Numbered from the stretch's first letter, positions 52,357-61,316 are shown. The stretch: DNA of 64,000 nt from an uncultured Christensenella sp. (GCA_949282135.1 CASDOR010000009.1:1-64000); one strand, 5' to 3'. A program made the numbers and translations. The notes: a model not told the origin generated them from the letters alone.

Positions 52357-52543
52357 AATACATATTTAACCCTCCTTTTAAAAAAGGTTTTTTAGAAAGA
52401 TTTATTAAAGGTCTTTCTTCTGCCCCTTTCCCTTTCCGTATTAGGGTTTAAACTTGCACAGTTCTAAAAAATATTAAAAATTTTTCATTTTTTATTAAAA
52501 TTTTTTTATTTTATGATATACTTGATAAAAATGGAGAATAGAT

Positions 52544-53287
52544 ATGCCCACTAAACTTTTTCACTCAAAAGAAACTGGGAAGATAGGATTATCATGTGTG
52601 TCTGGTATGCATTATTTTACTAAATGGTATACCAAAGAAGAATTTAGCGAAATGTGTAAATTATATAACTATCAAGATGGCACATATTCAATTTTAAATG
52701 GAACAACCCTTGGTAATACAGAAAAAGATATATTAAAAGAAAGATTACCACATACTTTAAATACCATTTTTAAACATATTAAACTCAATTGGAACCCTCA
52801 TTGGATTTCAACCCATTCAAAAGTAGAAAGAACATGTATAGTTAAAATAATGCAAGGATTACATACACCTAATCTTTACAACACAATAAATTTAATTTTA
52901 TTTATATATCAACACATAACAGATTTTTGTCTTTGGTATTTATTTGGTACTGGAGCACCTATGACAAAACCTAATATTAAAAAACCTAATATAGAATTTA
53001 TAACAAAAGACGAATTCAAAGAAATTTTTAGAACTCAACTTAAAAATGCATTTGATAAAACTAATAAAAAATGGAACTATCATTGGATATCAAACCAAAC
53101 TAAAGTAAAAACGACAAGTCTAGTAAAAATTATAAAAGGGGAAACACTTCCAGACCTTACCTCTTTTTTAAGAATAGTGATGTTTATAAATAAGCATAAT
53201 GTTAATTTTAATTTCTGGTATTTATTTTCATATGACGAAAAGTTTACAAATGATGAAGATGAATACTTTGAGGAATATTTTGATTAG
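52544..53287 (+). CDS. Regulator-like protein with two HTH-like repeats
   Basis: A 247-residue protein built from an internal duplication. Residues ~65-135 and ~165-235 share the pattern WIS..TKV..TSLVKII.G...P.L followed by I..FI..H...F.FWYLF (first copy WISTHSKVERTCIVKIMQG, second WISNQTKVKTTSLVKIIKG). This resembles Cro/CI-type HTH units. It is divergent from the xis-int unit, where element repressors often sit. GGAG lies seven bases before the ATG. Repressor function is inferred from context and fold only. Confidence 0.6.
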   Translation: MPTKLFHSKETGKIGLSCVSGMHYFTKWYTKEEFSEMCKLYNYQDGTYSILNGTTLGNTEKDILKERLPHTLNTIFKHIKLNWNPHWISTHSKVERTCIVKIMQGLHTPNLYNTINLILFIYQHITDFCLWYLFGTGAPMTKPNIKKPNIEFITKDEFKEIFRTQLKNAFDKTNKKWNYHWISNQTKVKTTSLVKIIKGETLPDLTSFLRIVMFINKHNVNFNFWYLFSYDEKFTNDEDEYFEEYFD

Positions 53288-53457
53288 TCTTGTTTAAATC
53301 TATTCTCTTTTAAAATTTTCATAATCTCTTTTAATGGGGATAGGTTATGGGTATCTATTAAAAACTCTATTGTTTCTTTTAAATCTTTTGCTATCATATC
53401 AAATAGCATATTTGTTAACTCTTTATCAAATTTTCTTGAATCATTATAATTTTTCAT
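53284..53457 (-). CDS. Small hypothetical protein, convergent with the two-HTH regulator
   Basis: A 57-residue, helical, highly charged protein (MKNYNDSRKFDKELTNML, then FDMIAKDLKETIEFLIDTHN). AAAGGAG lies six bases before the ATG, which marks this minus frame as the real gene rather than the longer open frame on the plus strand. Its stop overlaps the end of the regulator gene by four bases. Function unknown; a regulator partner or antitoxin-like role cannot be excluded. Confidence 0.65.
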   Translation of the reverse strand: MKNYNDSRKFDKELTNMLFDMIAKDLKETIEFLIDTHNLSPLKEIMKILKENRFKQD

Positions 53458-53548
53458 TGTTTACTCCTTTTAATATTTTATCAGTTGACCCGCACATTAA
53501 AATTTTAAGATACTATGACATAAAAATCGAGCCTTTATTTCAACAAAT

Positions 53549-53583
53549 AAAAAAGACGGTATATTTTTTGATACCGTCTTTTG
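53549..53583 (-). terminator. Terminator of the PD-(D/E)XK-like gene
   Basis: AAAAGACGGTAT and ATACCGTCTTTT form a 12-bp stem with T-rich flank on the minus strand, ten bases after the stop codon. Confidence 0.88.
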
Positions 53584-53592
53584 CTTTATAAC

Positions 53593-54402
53593 TTAATTAT
53601 CAATCTCTAATAACAAGTATTTGAATTTAGGGTAATTTATTATGCCATAAAACTCACACTTAGCAACATTATAATCTTTCCATTCGCACTTGTATGACCC
53701 TTTTAATAATATTGGAAGTTTCCCATCATATACTTTTCCATAGTATTTTAAACAATCTTCTTTAGATTTGATAGGAACAATTTTTTCTTTTTGAGAGTTT
53801 GTTGGTTTATTAATTCTTTCGCCATTTTTGTCAACTGCTATGTAACTATAAAGATAACCATGTTTTACGCCAACCAACTTATAGTCTTTGTTTAGACTAT
53901 TATCATTTTTATATGGGGTGTAATAATTCTTATCGTTAGTAAATATTATTGCGAAACTTTTAACAATTTTATTTTCCTTATTAAATTGAAAGGGTATTCT
54001 ATCTTCTCTATTTGTTTTTGTCATTCTCTCCAGTCTTTCAATATCTTTTAGAAAGTCATGTGAACCAATGTTATGAGCACCTTGTGGGAAAGCATACACA
54101 TTTTTACCATTTACATTATATACAATTTTCTTTTCCATAAGTTTATGCTTAAGTTCAATAGCCACATAACTATTATCGCCTAAATTCACAATTATATCTG
54201 TGTATAACTTTTCGCCTTTATCATTTTTACTTAACTCGTTTTGACTCATAGACAAAACTTCAAGTTCAACATTATAGCCCTTTTCTTTTAATGCAATAGC
54301 AAGTTCAAATTGCAGTTGTTCTTCATTAGTAAAGATTTTGCCTTGTTTTTCAAAGTTGGAAATAATTTCGTTTAAAACATTAACTGAAAACTCTTTTTTC
54401 AT
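53593..54402 (-). CDS. PD-(D/E)XK nuclease-like protein
   Basis: A 269-residue protein. An N-terminal helical part (FTNEEQLQFELAIALKEKGYNVELEV) precedes YTDIIVNLGDNSYVAIELKHK (about 67-87), which has the D-x(n)-E-x-K spacing of PD-(D/E)XK nucleases. A C-terminal beta-rich half follows. No methyltransferase is adjacent, so it is not an obvious restriction-modification pair. As a monocistronic cargo gene under a putative XRE operator it may act in defence against other DNA or in element maintenance; this is inference. Confidence 0.6.
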   Translation of the reverse strand: MKKEFSVNVLNEIISNFEKQGKIFTNEEQLQFELAIALKEKGYNVELEVLSMSQNELSKNDKGEKLYTDIIVNLGDNSYVAIELKHKLMEKKIVYNVNGKNVYAFPQGAHNIGSHDFLKDIERLERMTKTNREDRIPFQFNKENKIVKSFAIIFTNDKNYYTPYKNDNSLNKDYKLVGVKHGYLYSYIAVDKNGERINKPTNSQKEKIVPIKSKEDCLKYYGKVYDGKLPILLKGSYKCEWKDYNVAKCEFYGIINYPKFKYLLLEIDN

Positions 54403-54425
54403 AATTCACACTCCTTAGATACAAT

Positions 54426-54442
54426 ATACCATATAAAGCGAT
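54426..54442 (-). promoter_or_regulatory. Element operator site A
   Basis: ATACCATATAAAGCGAT on the plus strand lies upstream of the PD-(D/E)XK gene. It matches site B at 16 of 17 positions and shares the AAAGYGAT half with the palindromic site D before the XRE gene. Confidence 0.55.
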
Positions 54443-54667
54443 AAAAAATCAAATATTTCAATGTGAAGAATATAAAATATAACCTACAAAGTTATAATCG
54501 TGGTTTATCCCCCTTTATTTCGTGTTATTCTCCACTTTTAACTAGGGGATATATATTTTCATTAGCCAAATATTAAACGAGGGGAAATAGGGAATAAAAA
54601 AATATAATCGAATATATGTGTATTTATTAAAATTATATTAATCAAACACTCTTGCAAATTTTACAAC

Positions 54668-54694
54668 AAAAAAACAACCTAAAATTTTAGGTTG
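54668..54694 (-). terminator. Terminator of the 325-residue cargo gene
   Basis: CAACCTAAA and TTTAGGTTG pair, followed on the minus strand by seven T residues. The rest of the 320-base gap (54403-54722) is AT-rich leader with no gene. Confidence 0.85.
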
Positions 54695-54722
54695 CCGAAA
54701 CTTTGCTTTATTAATATTTTAC

Positions 54723-55700
54723 CTAATCGTTATTATCTCTTAATCTCAAAACAATGCTGTCTATTTTTGATTTATATTTATTTATAAATTTATCTACTTG
54801 ATTTTTATCACATTCAAAGGCAACATGAATATCATAATCTTCGTTTTCGTTTAACTTATAATAAAATTGCTTTAAGCATTTTACGACTTTCTTCCAAGTT
54901 TCATAAGAAGTTGGCTCTTTCATTGTTTTAATATATTTTTCATAATAGTTATTAAATTCTTTTTCTATTCCAATATCAAAGTATGACATATCAATTATTT
55001 TCATAAGTGGATAGTTTTTACTTTCACTCAATTTTGAAAATATATCATTTCTTATTATAAGTTCAAGTAAATTATCTATCTTTTCGTCATTATAAAAATT
55101 ACTAAATGTTCCTCTTATACTTTTTGAAAAATATGTATCATAGGCGGGAATACAACAAATCGTTCCAAGCAAGATTTTGGTTGTCAATGTTTGACTTATA
55201 TATTCCTCGTTTTTATCTTTTCCTTTAAGATAAGATTTAGAATTATAAAATACACGATATTCGCTTAAATTTTTATTAATATCTTTGCCAATATCAACAA
55301 GAAGATTTTTAACTTTCTCTTTATTTTCTTTTATCGTTTTATAATCTAAGTCCCAAAGAATAGAATATTTTTCATTTAAGATAACATTAACAACATTTTG
55401 AAAGATAGAATTATCATATTGAAGAACGAAAGAACTACCTCGATACATTCCCCAACTTGCAAGATAAAAGCTTAAATTTAGAAGCGAGAGTTGTTTATCA
55501 TTTTCAGTCAAATCATTAAAAGTTTTACCTTTATATTTTTTAAACAACTTTAAATAAAAATCATGACAAACTCTCCAAGATTTATATCTTGTTTCAAAGC
55601 CCTTATTCTCTTTTTTTATAAATAATTCAACTGCGTTTTTAATGTATTCACTTTTTGTTTCATCTATCATAAACTTATCCTCGTTAACTTTATTTGACAT
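54723..55700 (-). CDS. Hypothetical cargo protein
   Basis: A 325-residue soluble, largely helical protein. The segment LSFYLASWGMYRGSSFVLQ (about 78-96) and the later TTKILLGTICCIPAYDTYF are distinctive and look conserved, but I cannot name the family with certainty. It has its own operator-bearing leader and terminator, parallel to the PD-(D/E)XK gene. AAGGAGC precedes the ATG. Monocistronic genes of this kind on integrative elements are often defence or anti-competitor genes; here that is only a suggestion. Confidence 0.6.
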   Translation of the reverse strand: MSNKVNEDKFMIDETKSEYIKNAVELFIKKENKGFETRYKSWRVCHDFYLKLFKKYKGKTFNDLTENDKQLSLLNLSFYLASWGMYRGSSFVLQYDNSIFQNVVNVILNEKYSILWDLDYKTIKENKEKVKNLLVDIGKDINKNLSEYRVFYNSKSYLKGKDKNEEYISQTLTTKILLGTICCIPAYDTYFSKSIRGTFSNFYNDEKIDNLLELIIRNDIFSKLSESKNYPLMKIIDMSYFDIGIEKEFNNYYEKYIKTMKEPTSYETWKKVVKCLKQFYYKLNENEDYDIHVAFECDKNQVDKFINKYKSKIDSIVLRLRDNND

Positions 55701-55726
55701 ATCTTGCTCCTTTCATAACAGCAAGT

Positions 55727-55743
55727 ATACCATATAAAGTGAT
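55727..55743 (-). promoter_or_regulatory. Element operator site B
   Basis: ATACCATATAAAGTGAT on the plus strand lies about 27 bases upstream of the 325-residue cargo gene. It is nearly identical to site A. Downstream leader sequence (CTTACAAAGTTATAA, ...) is also similar between the two genes. Confidence 0.55.
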
Positions 55744-55942
55744 ATTTTTCAATTATTTTTGTATAATGTAAATATTCTATTGCTTACAAAGTTATAAACA
55801 CGCCTTTAAACCGCCTTATTTCCGTTTATTTCCCACTTTACTTAAAATGATATTATTTTATTTAACTATACTTAAAAGAGGAAAATAAAGATAATTTTAG
55901 AATAATAATTACGATTATATTTTCGTTAATAATTAATAAAAT

Positions 55943-55969
55943 TTTTTGAGATTAGATTATTATTAAAAT
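55943..55969. repeat. Direct repeat copy 1 (27 bp)
   Basis: Twenty-seven bases beginning TTTTTGAGATTAGATTA recur at 62524-62550 near the right end of the element. It lies at the 3' end of the leftward three-gene unit. Confidence 0.75.
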
Positions 55970-56529
55970 TAATCGCCCTTTACAATCTCATTATACATAT
56001 TTACATTTTCAGCGGATATGTTTTCAAAATTGTTATGTTGTGTTATTAAAATCTTTGCTTTTAATTTCCCACATGTTATTTCTTTGGCAATCAAATCTTC
56101 ACAGTCCATTTCCTCGCATAGCACCGCCACCATTTCACAATCAAGTTTTTTAGCCTTAACTTTTCCTTTTGCCAATAGTTCGCTGTAAATTTCGCTATCT
56201 TCGTTTAAGTTCACATTATTTGCGTAAAGTCTTCCAACTCTAAACTTTTTATTCGCAACTACATTATTTAACCAAAAGGAATAGCATAAAGGTTCGGCAA
56301 AGTCAATATCTGGCAAATCATTGTCTTTTTTTCTTCTCCTAACTTTAACTGTCTTAGGAGTTTGGAAGTCCATTAGACCAAAAGGAATTTCAATATTAAA
56401 AACAACATTAGCAAGTTCCTCATTTTCAGTAAACCTATATAATTTTACTTTGAACTTTTTATCTTTGCTTTTCGGTATAGTTTGATATAGATATTTATCT
56501 AATTCCTCAAGACTATTAATCGTTATCAT
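55969..56529 (-). CDS. Hypothetical protein with repeat-rich C-terminal half
   Basis: A 186-residue protein. The C-terminal half (about 95-180) shows short beta-strand repeats (VGRLYANNVNL, KGKVKAKKLDCE, AKEITCGKLKAK), suggesting a small beta-helix like bactofilins or pentapeptide-type folds. Several cysteines are present. No family is certain. Its ATG overlaps the TGA of the preceding gene (ATATGATAA), so they are translationally coupled in a three-gene unit of unknown function. Confidence 0.6.
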   Translation of the reverse strand: MITINSLEELDKYLYQTIPKSKDKKFKVKLYRFTENEELANVVFNIEIPFGLMDFQTPKTVKVRRRKKDNDLPDIDFAEPLCYSFWLNNVVANKKFRVGRLYANNVNLNEDSEIYSELLAKGKVKAKKLDCEMVAVLCEEMDCEDLIAKEITCGKLKAKILITQHNNFENISAENVNMYNEIVKGD

Positions 56530-56909
56530 ATAAACTCCTTTTGCTCTACAAATTCATAATAAATCGTGCCTTTGGGGTACCGTATATTGTCAATTATCAA
56601 TTCTTCTTTCAAGTGGTCAGTTTTTATCCATTCACATTTTGCACAAAGTCCTTTCATACTTTCCACTAAAACAAAATCAACTGCCTTATTATTTTTAAGA
56701 TAGGTTAGTCCATATTCTTTTTCAATTTCTTTCGCTGTTTCTTCCGCTTCCCAATAACTCATAGCACAAGCAATTAAAATCAAATTTTCGTCTATATGTG
56801 CCGAACTAACTTTATTCTCTTTTATGATTTCTTCACTTAGTCCGCTTTTGATTTTTTCTAACTTATCCTTTCTAAAAATTAAATCAATACAACCATAAGG
56901 CAAAACCAT
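56526..56909 (-). CDS. Hypothetical protein
   Basis: A 127-residue soluble protein of mixed alpha/beta type. The centre (LIACAMSYWEAEETAKEIEK) is helical. A CAKCEW pair of cysteines lies near residue 92. I do not recognise the family. It starts ten bases after the previous gene and its TGA stop is followed at once by an in-frame TAA; the next gene's ATG lies within the stop. Confidence 0.55.
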   Translation of the reverse strand: MVLPYGCIDLIFRKDKLEKIKSGLSEEIIKENKVSSAHIDENLILIACAMSYWEAEETAKEIEKEYGLTYLKNNKAVDFVLVESMKGLCAKCEWIKTDHLKEELIIDNIRYPKGTIYYEFVEQKEFI

Positions 56910-56918
56910 AACTCACTC

Positions 56919-57221
56919 CTAAATATCTTTAATTTTATCTTTCCAGTATTGGTCTAAAAACAAATCTTCCATTTCAATAGATAGCCTATATAAATGCTTT
57001 AAAACAATTATATTTAAGATATAAGTGCGTGCGGTGTTGCCTAGATTACTATCAACTTTTTTCATTTTTTCTTCAGGTGATAAATCTTTGAATTCATTAA
57101 ATATTTTTGACTTTTCTATATCCATAACAAAGTTTTCATCATCGATTAAAAGTTCAATATACTTTCTTAAATCGCTTTTAATAAACTTTGAAATAATCTC
57201 TAAACCTTCTTCATTTTTCAT
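56919..57221 (-). CDS. Hypothetical small helical protein
   Basis: A 100-residue, strongly helical, acidic protein (IISKFIKSDLRKYIELLIDD, then LSPEEKMKKVDSNLGNTART). No family was recognised. It follows the BspA-like lipoprotein gene by 14 bases and leads two further unknown genes, all leftward, so the four may be one transcript. Confidence 0.55.
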   Translation of the reverse strand: MKNEEGLEIISKFIKSDLRKYIELLIDDENFVMDIEKSKIFNEFKDLSPEEKMKKVDSNLGNTARTYILNIIVLKHLYRLSIEMEDLFLDQYWKDKIKDI

Positions 57222-57235
57222 TGTTGCTCCTATAA

Positions 57236-60200
57236 CTATTTCTTGGTGTAAATATAATAATCTCCATCTTCAGTTTTATCATAATTTTCGCTATTTAAAG
57301 ATTCATTAGAATTTTCTTCATTATCTACAATGCTTTTTAAAACTTTAATAGTAGTTGCATATTTCAATAAATATCCGCAATAAGAGGATGGATGTAATAG
57401 GTTGTATACATTGGAGCTATTAATTATAATATTAGTTAGATTTGAACAGTTATTAAATGCATAACCTCCAATACTAATAACACTACTTAGAATAGTAATT
57501 TCTGTTAAACTTGCACAGCTCGCAAATGCATAATTTCCAATACTAGTAACGCTATCTGGAATAGTTATTTCTGTTAAACTTTCACACCTAAAGAATGCAT
57601 AATCTCCAATACTAGTAACGCTATTTGGAATAGTTATTTCTGTTAGATTTGAACAATCATCAAAAGCAGAATTTTCAATACTAGTAACACTATTTGGAAT
57701 AGTTATAGAAATCAAATTTGTATAACTATAAAATACATAATTATAAATTATTTTGCAACCTTCATTTATTATAAAGTTTTGTTCATCTGTAGATATGACA
57801 CCACATAGGATTAAATATGGATTAGTTTCGTTGCCTAAATATTCCCCATTTTTATATACATTGTAATTTAAACTTTCACAATTAGAGAATGCAAAATCTC
57901 CAATACTAGTAACACTATTTGGAATAGTTATTTCTGTTAGATTAGAACAACCATTAAAAGCAGAATTTCCAATACATGTTATTGCTTCAGGTATTACTAT
58001 TGAAGTTAGATTGGTGCAATCTTTAAAAGCTGAATCCTTAATGTTTACAACCTTATAACCATCAATTTCAGAAGGAATTTCAATGTTGGTATAATTGTTT
58101 TTGCCATAATCGCTTAAACCATTGATGGAGTAGGAGTTTGTGAAAGGGTTTAATTCTAAATTAAAAATAGATTCCCATTTTGCCGTTAGTGTTATATTTG
58201 TTGTATAAATAAAAGTTCCATCTTTAACTAAATCTTCACCTAAATACCATCCTATAAAATCATAACCAGTTCGAGTTGGGATTGGGAGTGTAAGAGTTCC
58301 AAGATATGGAATAGAAATATCATCAAAATTTTCACTTGTTCCAGTGTTTAAGGATACAATATAGTTATTTTTGAAATCAACCTTTAGAGTGGTTATAATT
58401 AATTTTGTTGTTACTGAAATTGAATTTGATATTGAAATTAATTGGTCTTCACTATCATACCAATAAGCAGAATATCCATCGTTTGGTGTAGCAACTAAAG
58501 TTACTGTTTTATTTACATTCAAAACAATTTCATTATTAACTGAGCCCAGTTCTTCATTAAGATTAGTAATTGAAATTAAACCGTTTTGCAAACCTTCATA
58601 TGTGTTTTGACATAGAGTAATTTCTTGAGTTGGTGTTGGCAAGACAATCTTTTCTAAATTAGTAAAGCCATAAAATGCATAATCGTTTATTTGAGTTAAA
58701 TTACTGCAAGAACTCAAATCTATTTTTTCAAGATTACCGCAACCACTAAATGCGCCATAAGGCACTTGAGTTATGCTTGTAACTGTTATGTTTTTTAATG
58801 ATTTAGGAATATAAAATGTAATACTTTCACTTTCTGAATATTTTTGATTTACTGCAACAGAGTTTTCATTTTCTACTTCACCAAAAATAGCACCAAATAA
58901 AGCATTTTTACCAGTTGCGTCTTTACTCATTCCGATAAATGGTAAAGTTAGATTTGTTAAATCACCATTAGTTTCTGAAAATATTGCATTTCCAAATGCA
59001 ACAACACTATCTGGTATTACAACATTAGTTTCTACATTACCTTTATAGCCATATACAATATTATTTATATATACAACTCCATTTGGTTGAGAGTCATACC
59101 AAGGTGTTTCGTCGAACATTCCTTTTTTAATATATCTAACAGTATCGGGAACAGTTATACTTGACAAATATGGCATACGATTAAATTCTTCTGAATCTAT
59201 TGTAACGCAACCATTTTCAAACACTACCGCAGTTATTTTAGGAATGTTGGAATTTTGATAAGGCATAAATATACCAGTTGGAAGAACGGCATTCGCACTT
59301 AATGTTAAAGTTATTCCAGTATTTGAAATACCGGCATTATAGAAAATATAGTTATCTCCGCCACTTTGATAATCACCGAAAGTAGTTGAAGCAAAATATA
59401 TTGATTTTATATTATGGCAATCATAAAATGCAGAATTTCCAAAGAATGTTATATCGCCTAAAATTTGTATGTCTTCCAACGAATAACAATAACTCATAGC
59501 GGAATTGCCAATAGAGGTTATATTTTCTGGCAATGTTAAAGATTTTAAGCTACCGCAATATTGGAACATAGTATTAGGAATTTCAGTCATTCCTGTTGAA
59601 ATTGTTGCAGATATTAAATTATCACAATGTCTAAATGCCATTCCGCCTACTGAGGTTATACTATTAGGTAATACTAAATTTTGTAAAGTGATACAACCAT
59701 CAAATGCCATTGCCTCGATTGTTTTTATTCCTTCTTGTAAGGTTAAATTTCGTAAACCAGTGCAATTTTGAAAAGCATTCATTCCTATTGTTTCAACACT
59801 ACTTGGAATGATTAAGTTGTCTAAAGATGAACAAGAATTAAAAGCATTTTCTCCTATTAAATGCACGCTATTTGGTATTTCAATAGTTGTTAAATTTGAG
59901 CAATTTTGAAATGCAGATGAATATATCAATTCAATAGTATTTGGCAAGGTTATAGTTTCTATAAATTTATTATCCTTAAATGCATTACTATTAACTGAAA
60001 TAACACGCAAACCATTATATAATCTTGGAAGAGTTATATTTATAGATTCTCCATTATAACCAGTTATTCCATAGAAAGAATAATCATTAGTCAATTCAAA
60101 ATTATATATTTCAGAGTAATCATTACTCCATTTAGCATAGAGAGTTATATTATTTTCAATTTTTGTATTAAAATCAAATTTATCAACATAATTTGAATCT

Positions 60201-60427
60201 AAATACCAGCCCATAAAATCATAATTGTTTCTCGTTGGTATAGGTTTATTTGCGGTTTTCCCATTTTCCACATATTGACTTTGTATTTCACTGCCACCAC
60301 AAGAATCAAAAGTTACCACAAAAGAAGTAGGTGTAGTATCAGGTGGATTATCATTACACCCAGTGAATAGAATTGTTCCACATAAAATTAAAAATGCTAA
60401 ACAAAATAATGATTTTAATTTTTTCAT
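57236..60427 (-). CDS. BspA-like leucine-rich-repeat lipoprotein
   Basis: A 1063-residue exported lipoprotein. A signal peptide ends in the lipobox LFTGC (Cys24). An InlB-type repeat follows (YDFMGWYLDSNYVDKF, about 68-83), then many BspA-type repeats of the form 'AF..CSNLTEITIPNSVTSIG' at about 23-residue spacing. A second InlB-type unit (YDFIGWYLGEDLVKDG) lies in the middle before a second LRR block. The near-identical C-terminal repeats suggest recent expansion. Such proteins bind host or bacterial partners. It is cargo of the element, under operator site C. Confidence 0.92.
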   Translation of the reverse strand: MKKLKSLFCLAFLILCGTILFTGCNDNPPDTTPTSFVVTFDSCGGSEIQSQYVENGKTANKPIPTRNNYDFMGWYLDSNYVDKFDFNTKIENNITLYAKWSNDYSEIYNFELTNDYSFYGITGYNGESINITLPRLYNGLRVISVNSNAFKDNKFIETITLPNTIELIYSSAFQNCSNLTTIEIPNSVHLIGENAFNSCSSLDNLIIPSSVETIGMNAFQNCTGLRNLTLQEGIKTIEAMAFDGCITLQNLVLPNSITSVGGMAFRHCDNLISATISTGMTEIPNTMFQYCGSLKSLTLPENITSIGNSAMSYCYSLEDIQILGDITFFGNSAFYDCHNIKSIYFASTTFGDYQSGGDNYIFYNAGISNTGITLTLSANAVLPTGIFMPYQNSNIPKITAVVFENGCVTIDSEEFNRMPYLSSITVPDTVRYIKKGMFDETPWYDSQPNGVVYINNIVYGYKGNVETNVVIPDSVVAFGNAIFSETNGDLTNLTLPFIGMSKDATGKNALFGAIFGEVENENSVAVNQKYSESESITFYIPKSLKNITVTSITQVPYGAFSGCGNLEKIDLSSCSNLTQINDYAFYGFTNLEKIVLPTPTQEITLCQNTYEGLQNGLISITNLNEELGSVNNEIVLNVNKTVTLVATPNDGYSAYWYDSEDQLISISNSISVTTKLIITTLKVDFKNNYIVSLNTGTSENFDDISIPYLGTLTLPIPTRTGYDFIGWYLGEDLVKDGTFIYTTNITLTAKWESIFNLELNPFTNSYSINGLSDYGKNNYTNIEIPSEIDGYKVVNIKDSAFKDCTNLTSIVIPEAITCIGNSAFNGCSNLTEITIPNSVTSIGDFAFSNCESLNYNVYKNGEYLGNETNPYLILCGVISTDEQNFIINEGCKIIYNYVFYSYTNLISITIPNSVTSIENSAFDDCSNLTEITIPNSVTSIGDYAFFRCESLTEITIPDSVTSIGNYAFASCASLTEITILSSVISIGGYAFNNCSNLTNIIINSSNVYNLLHPSSYCGYLLKYATTIKVLKSIVDNEENSNESLNSENYDKTEDGDYYIYTKK

Positions 60428-60462
60428 AACCCTCTCCTTATAAATTCATAATATAGTATATT

Positions 60463-60479
60463 ATAACTTACTAAGTGAT
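60463..60479 (-). promoter_or_regulatory. Element operator site C
   Basis: ATAACTTACTAAGTGAT lies upstream of the lipoprotein gene. It is a near-palindrome and shares TAAGTGAT with the other three sites. Confidence 0.5.
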
Positions 60480-60509
60480 AAAAGTCAAGCAAAGGCAATC
60501 GTCAAAATA

Positions 60510-60538
60510 AAAAATGTGGTGTTTGAAACCACATTTTT
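60510..60538. terminator. Perfect hairpin with A/T flanks upstream of the lipoprotein gene
   Basis: AAAAATGTGGT (60510-60520) and ACCACATTTTT (60528-60538) pair perfectly. It lies between two divergent promoters and may insulate the lipoprotein gene from transcription entering from the right. Confidence 0.7.
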
Positions 60539-60692
60539 GTATTTCTCTATTAAAATTTTAAGAGGAGAGAAGTCGTTTTAAATTAACTCTCTTTCAATAT
60601 CTATCTTATCTGTTATTTACGAATTTTAATTTTTGTATATGTATATTAAATCTTTCTTATTTATAACATACAAAGCATTAAAAATCAATCAA

Positions 60693-60709
60693 ATCACTTT
60701 CAAAGTGAT
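60693..60709 (+). promoter_or_regulatory. Element operator site D (perfect palindrome)
   Basis: ATCACTTTCAAAGTGAT is a perfect 17-bp palindrome about 90 bases upstream of the XRE gene. It is the best-formed of four related sites and the likely autoregulatory operator. Confidence 0.65.
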
Positions 60710-60797
60710 ATTCTATTGCTTTACACTTACATTTTGCCTTGATAGTGGCGATTATGATTTTATGGGCATAATTTATAATTATATTGGAGGTAAAATT

Positions 60798-61145
60798 ATG
60801 AACAAAACACCACCAAAAAACGACTTTTCTATGACTGAAAAAGAAAGAAAAGATTTTATATTTAGAATAGGGACAATAAGGCAAAATGCTCATATGTCTG
60901 CAAGGGAACTTTCTCTTCTTATTGAGAAAAATGCTGGATATATTAATCGCATTGAAACAACTGGCGATTTCTTACCAAGTATGGATATATTTATTAGTAT
61001 TCTTAAAGCTTGCAATGTATCTGCTGAAGAATTCTTCTATCACGACCCAGTAAACTATAAGCAAGATATGGAACTACTTAGCACATTTAAAAAACTAACT
61101 CCAAATCAACGACAACATTTAATTGAACTATTTAAAGATATTTGA
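60798..61145 (+). CDS. XRE-family transcriptional regulator
   Basis: A 115-residue regulator. The ATG at 60798 follows TTGGAGGTAAAATT; longer in-frame starts run through the promoter region. A Cro/CI-type HTH covers about 23-80 (IGTIRQNAHMSARELSLLIE, then KNAGYINRIETTGDFLPSM). The C-terminal tail ends ELFKDI. The TGA stop is followed directly by an in-frame TAA. It probably binds ATCACTT-type operators A-D. A truncated, 90%-like copy lies outside the element at 63079. Confidence 0.9.
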   Translation: MNKTPPKNDFSMTEKERKDFIFRIGTIRQNAHMSARELSLLIEKNAGYINRIETTGDFLPSMDIFISILKACNVSAEEFFYHDPVNYKQDMELLSTFKKLTPNQRQHLIELFKDI

Positions 61146-61316
61146 TAAGTCTATTTCGTCAACAACTTTGTCTTTAATAAGTCCAACAATAACTGCTTTA
61201 TATCCTCGTTTATTCATTTCGTATTGAATAGTTTTCATTATCTCAACCACATCTCACTCAAGATTGCTATTTTTAGTTTCACAAGCTAACAACTTTGGTT
61301 TATTATCTTCAAACAT
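61128..61316 (-). pseudogene. Small gene with in-frame TGA at a Trp-like position
   Basis: An ATG at 61316 behind AGAGGTG opens a 62-codon frame ending at TAG (61128). It is interrupted only by TGA at 61254-61256, in the context NSNLE-TGA-DVVEIMK where tryptophan would fit. The C-terminal part reads AVIVGLIKDKVVDEIDLSNI. The last 18 bases overlap the XRE gene. A homologous C-terminal end lies at 63338-63409. Family unknown. It is either a decayed gene or translated by TGA readthrough. Confidence 0.65.

Noticed and set aside
53334-53591. Plus-strand open frame of 85 codons
   Set aside because: It has no ribosome site and its sequence is low-complexity hydrophobic. The minus strand has a 57-codon gene (53284-53457) with AAAGGAG, which explains the region better.
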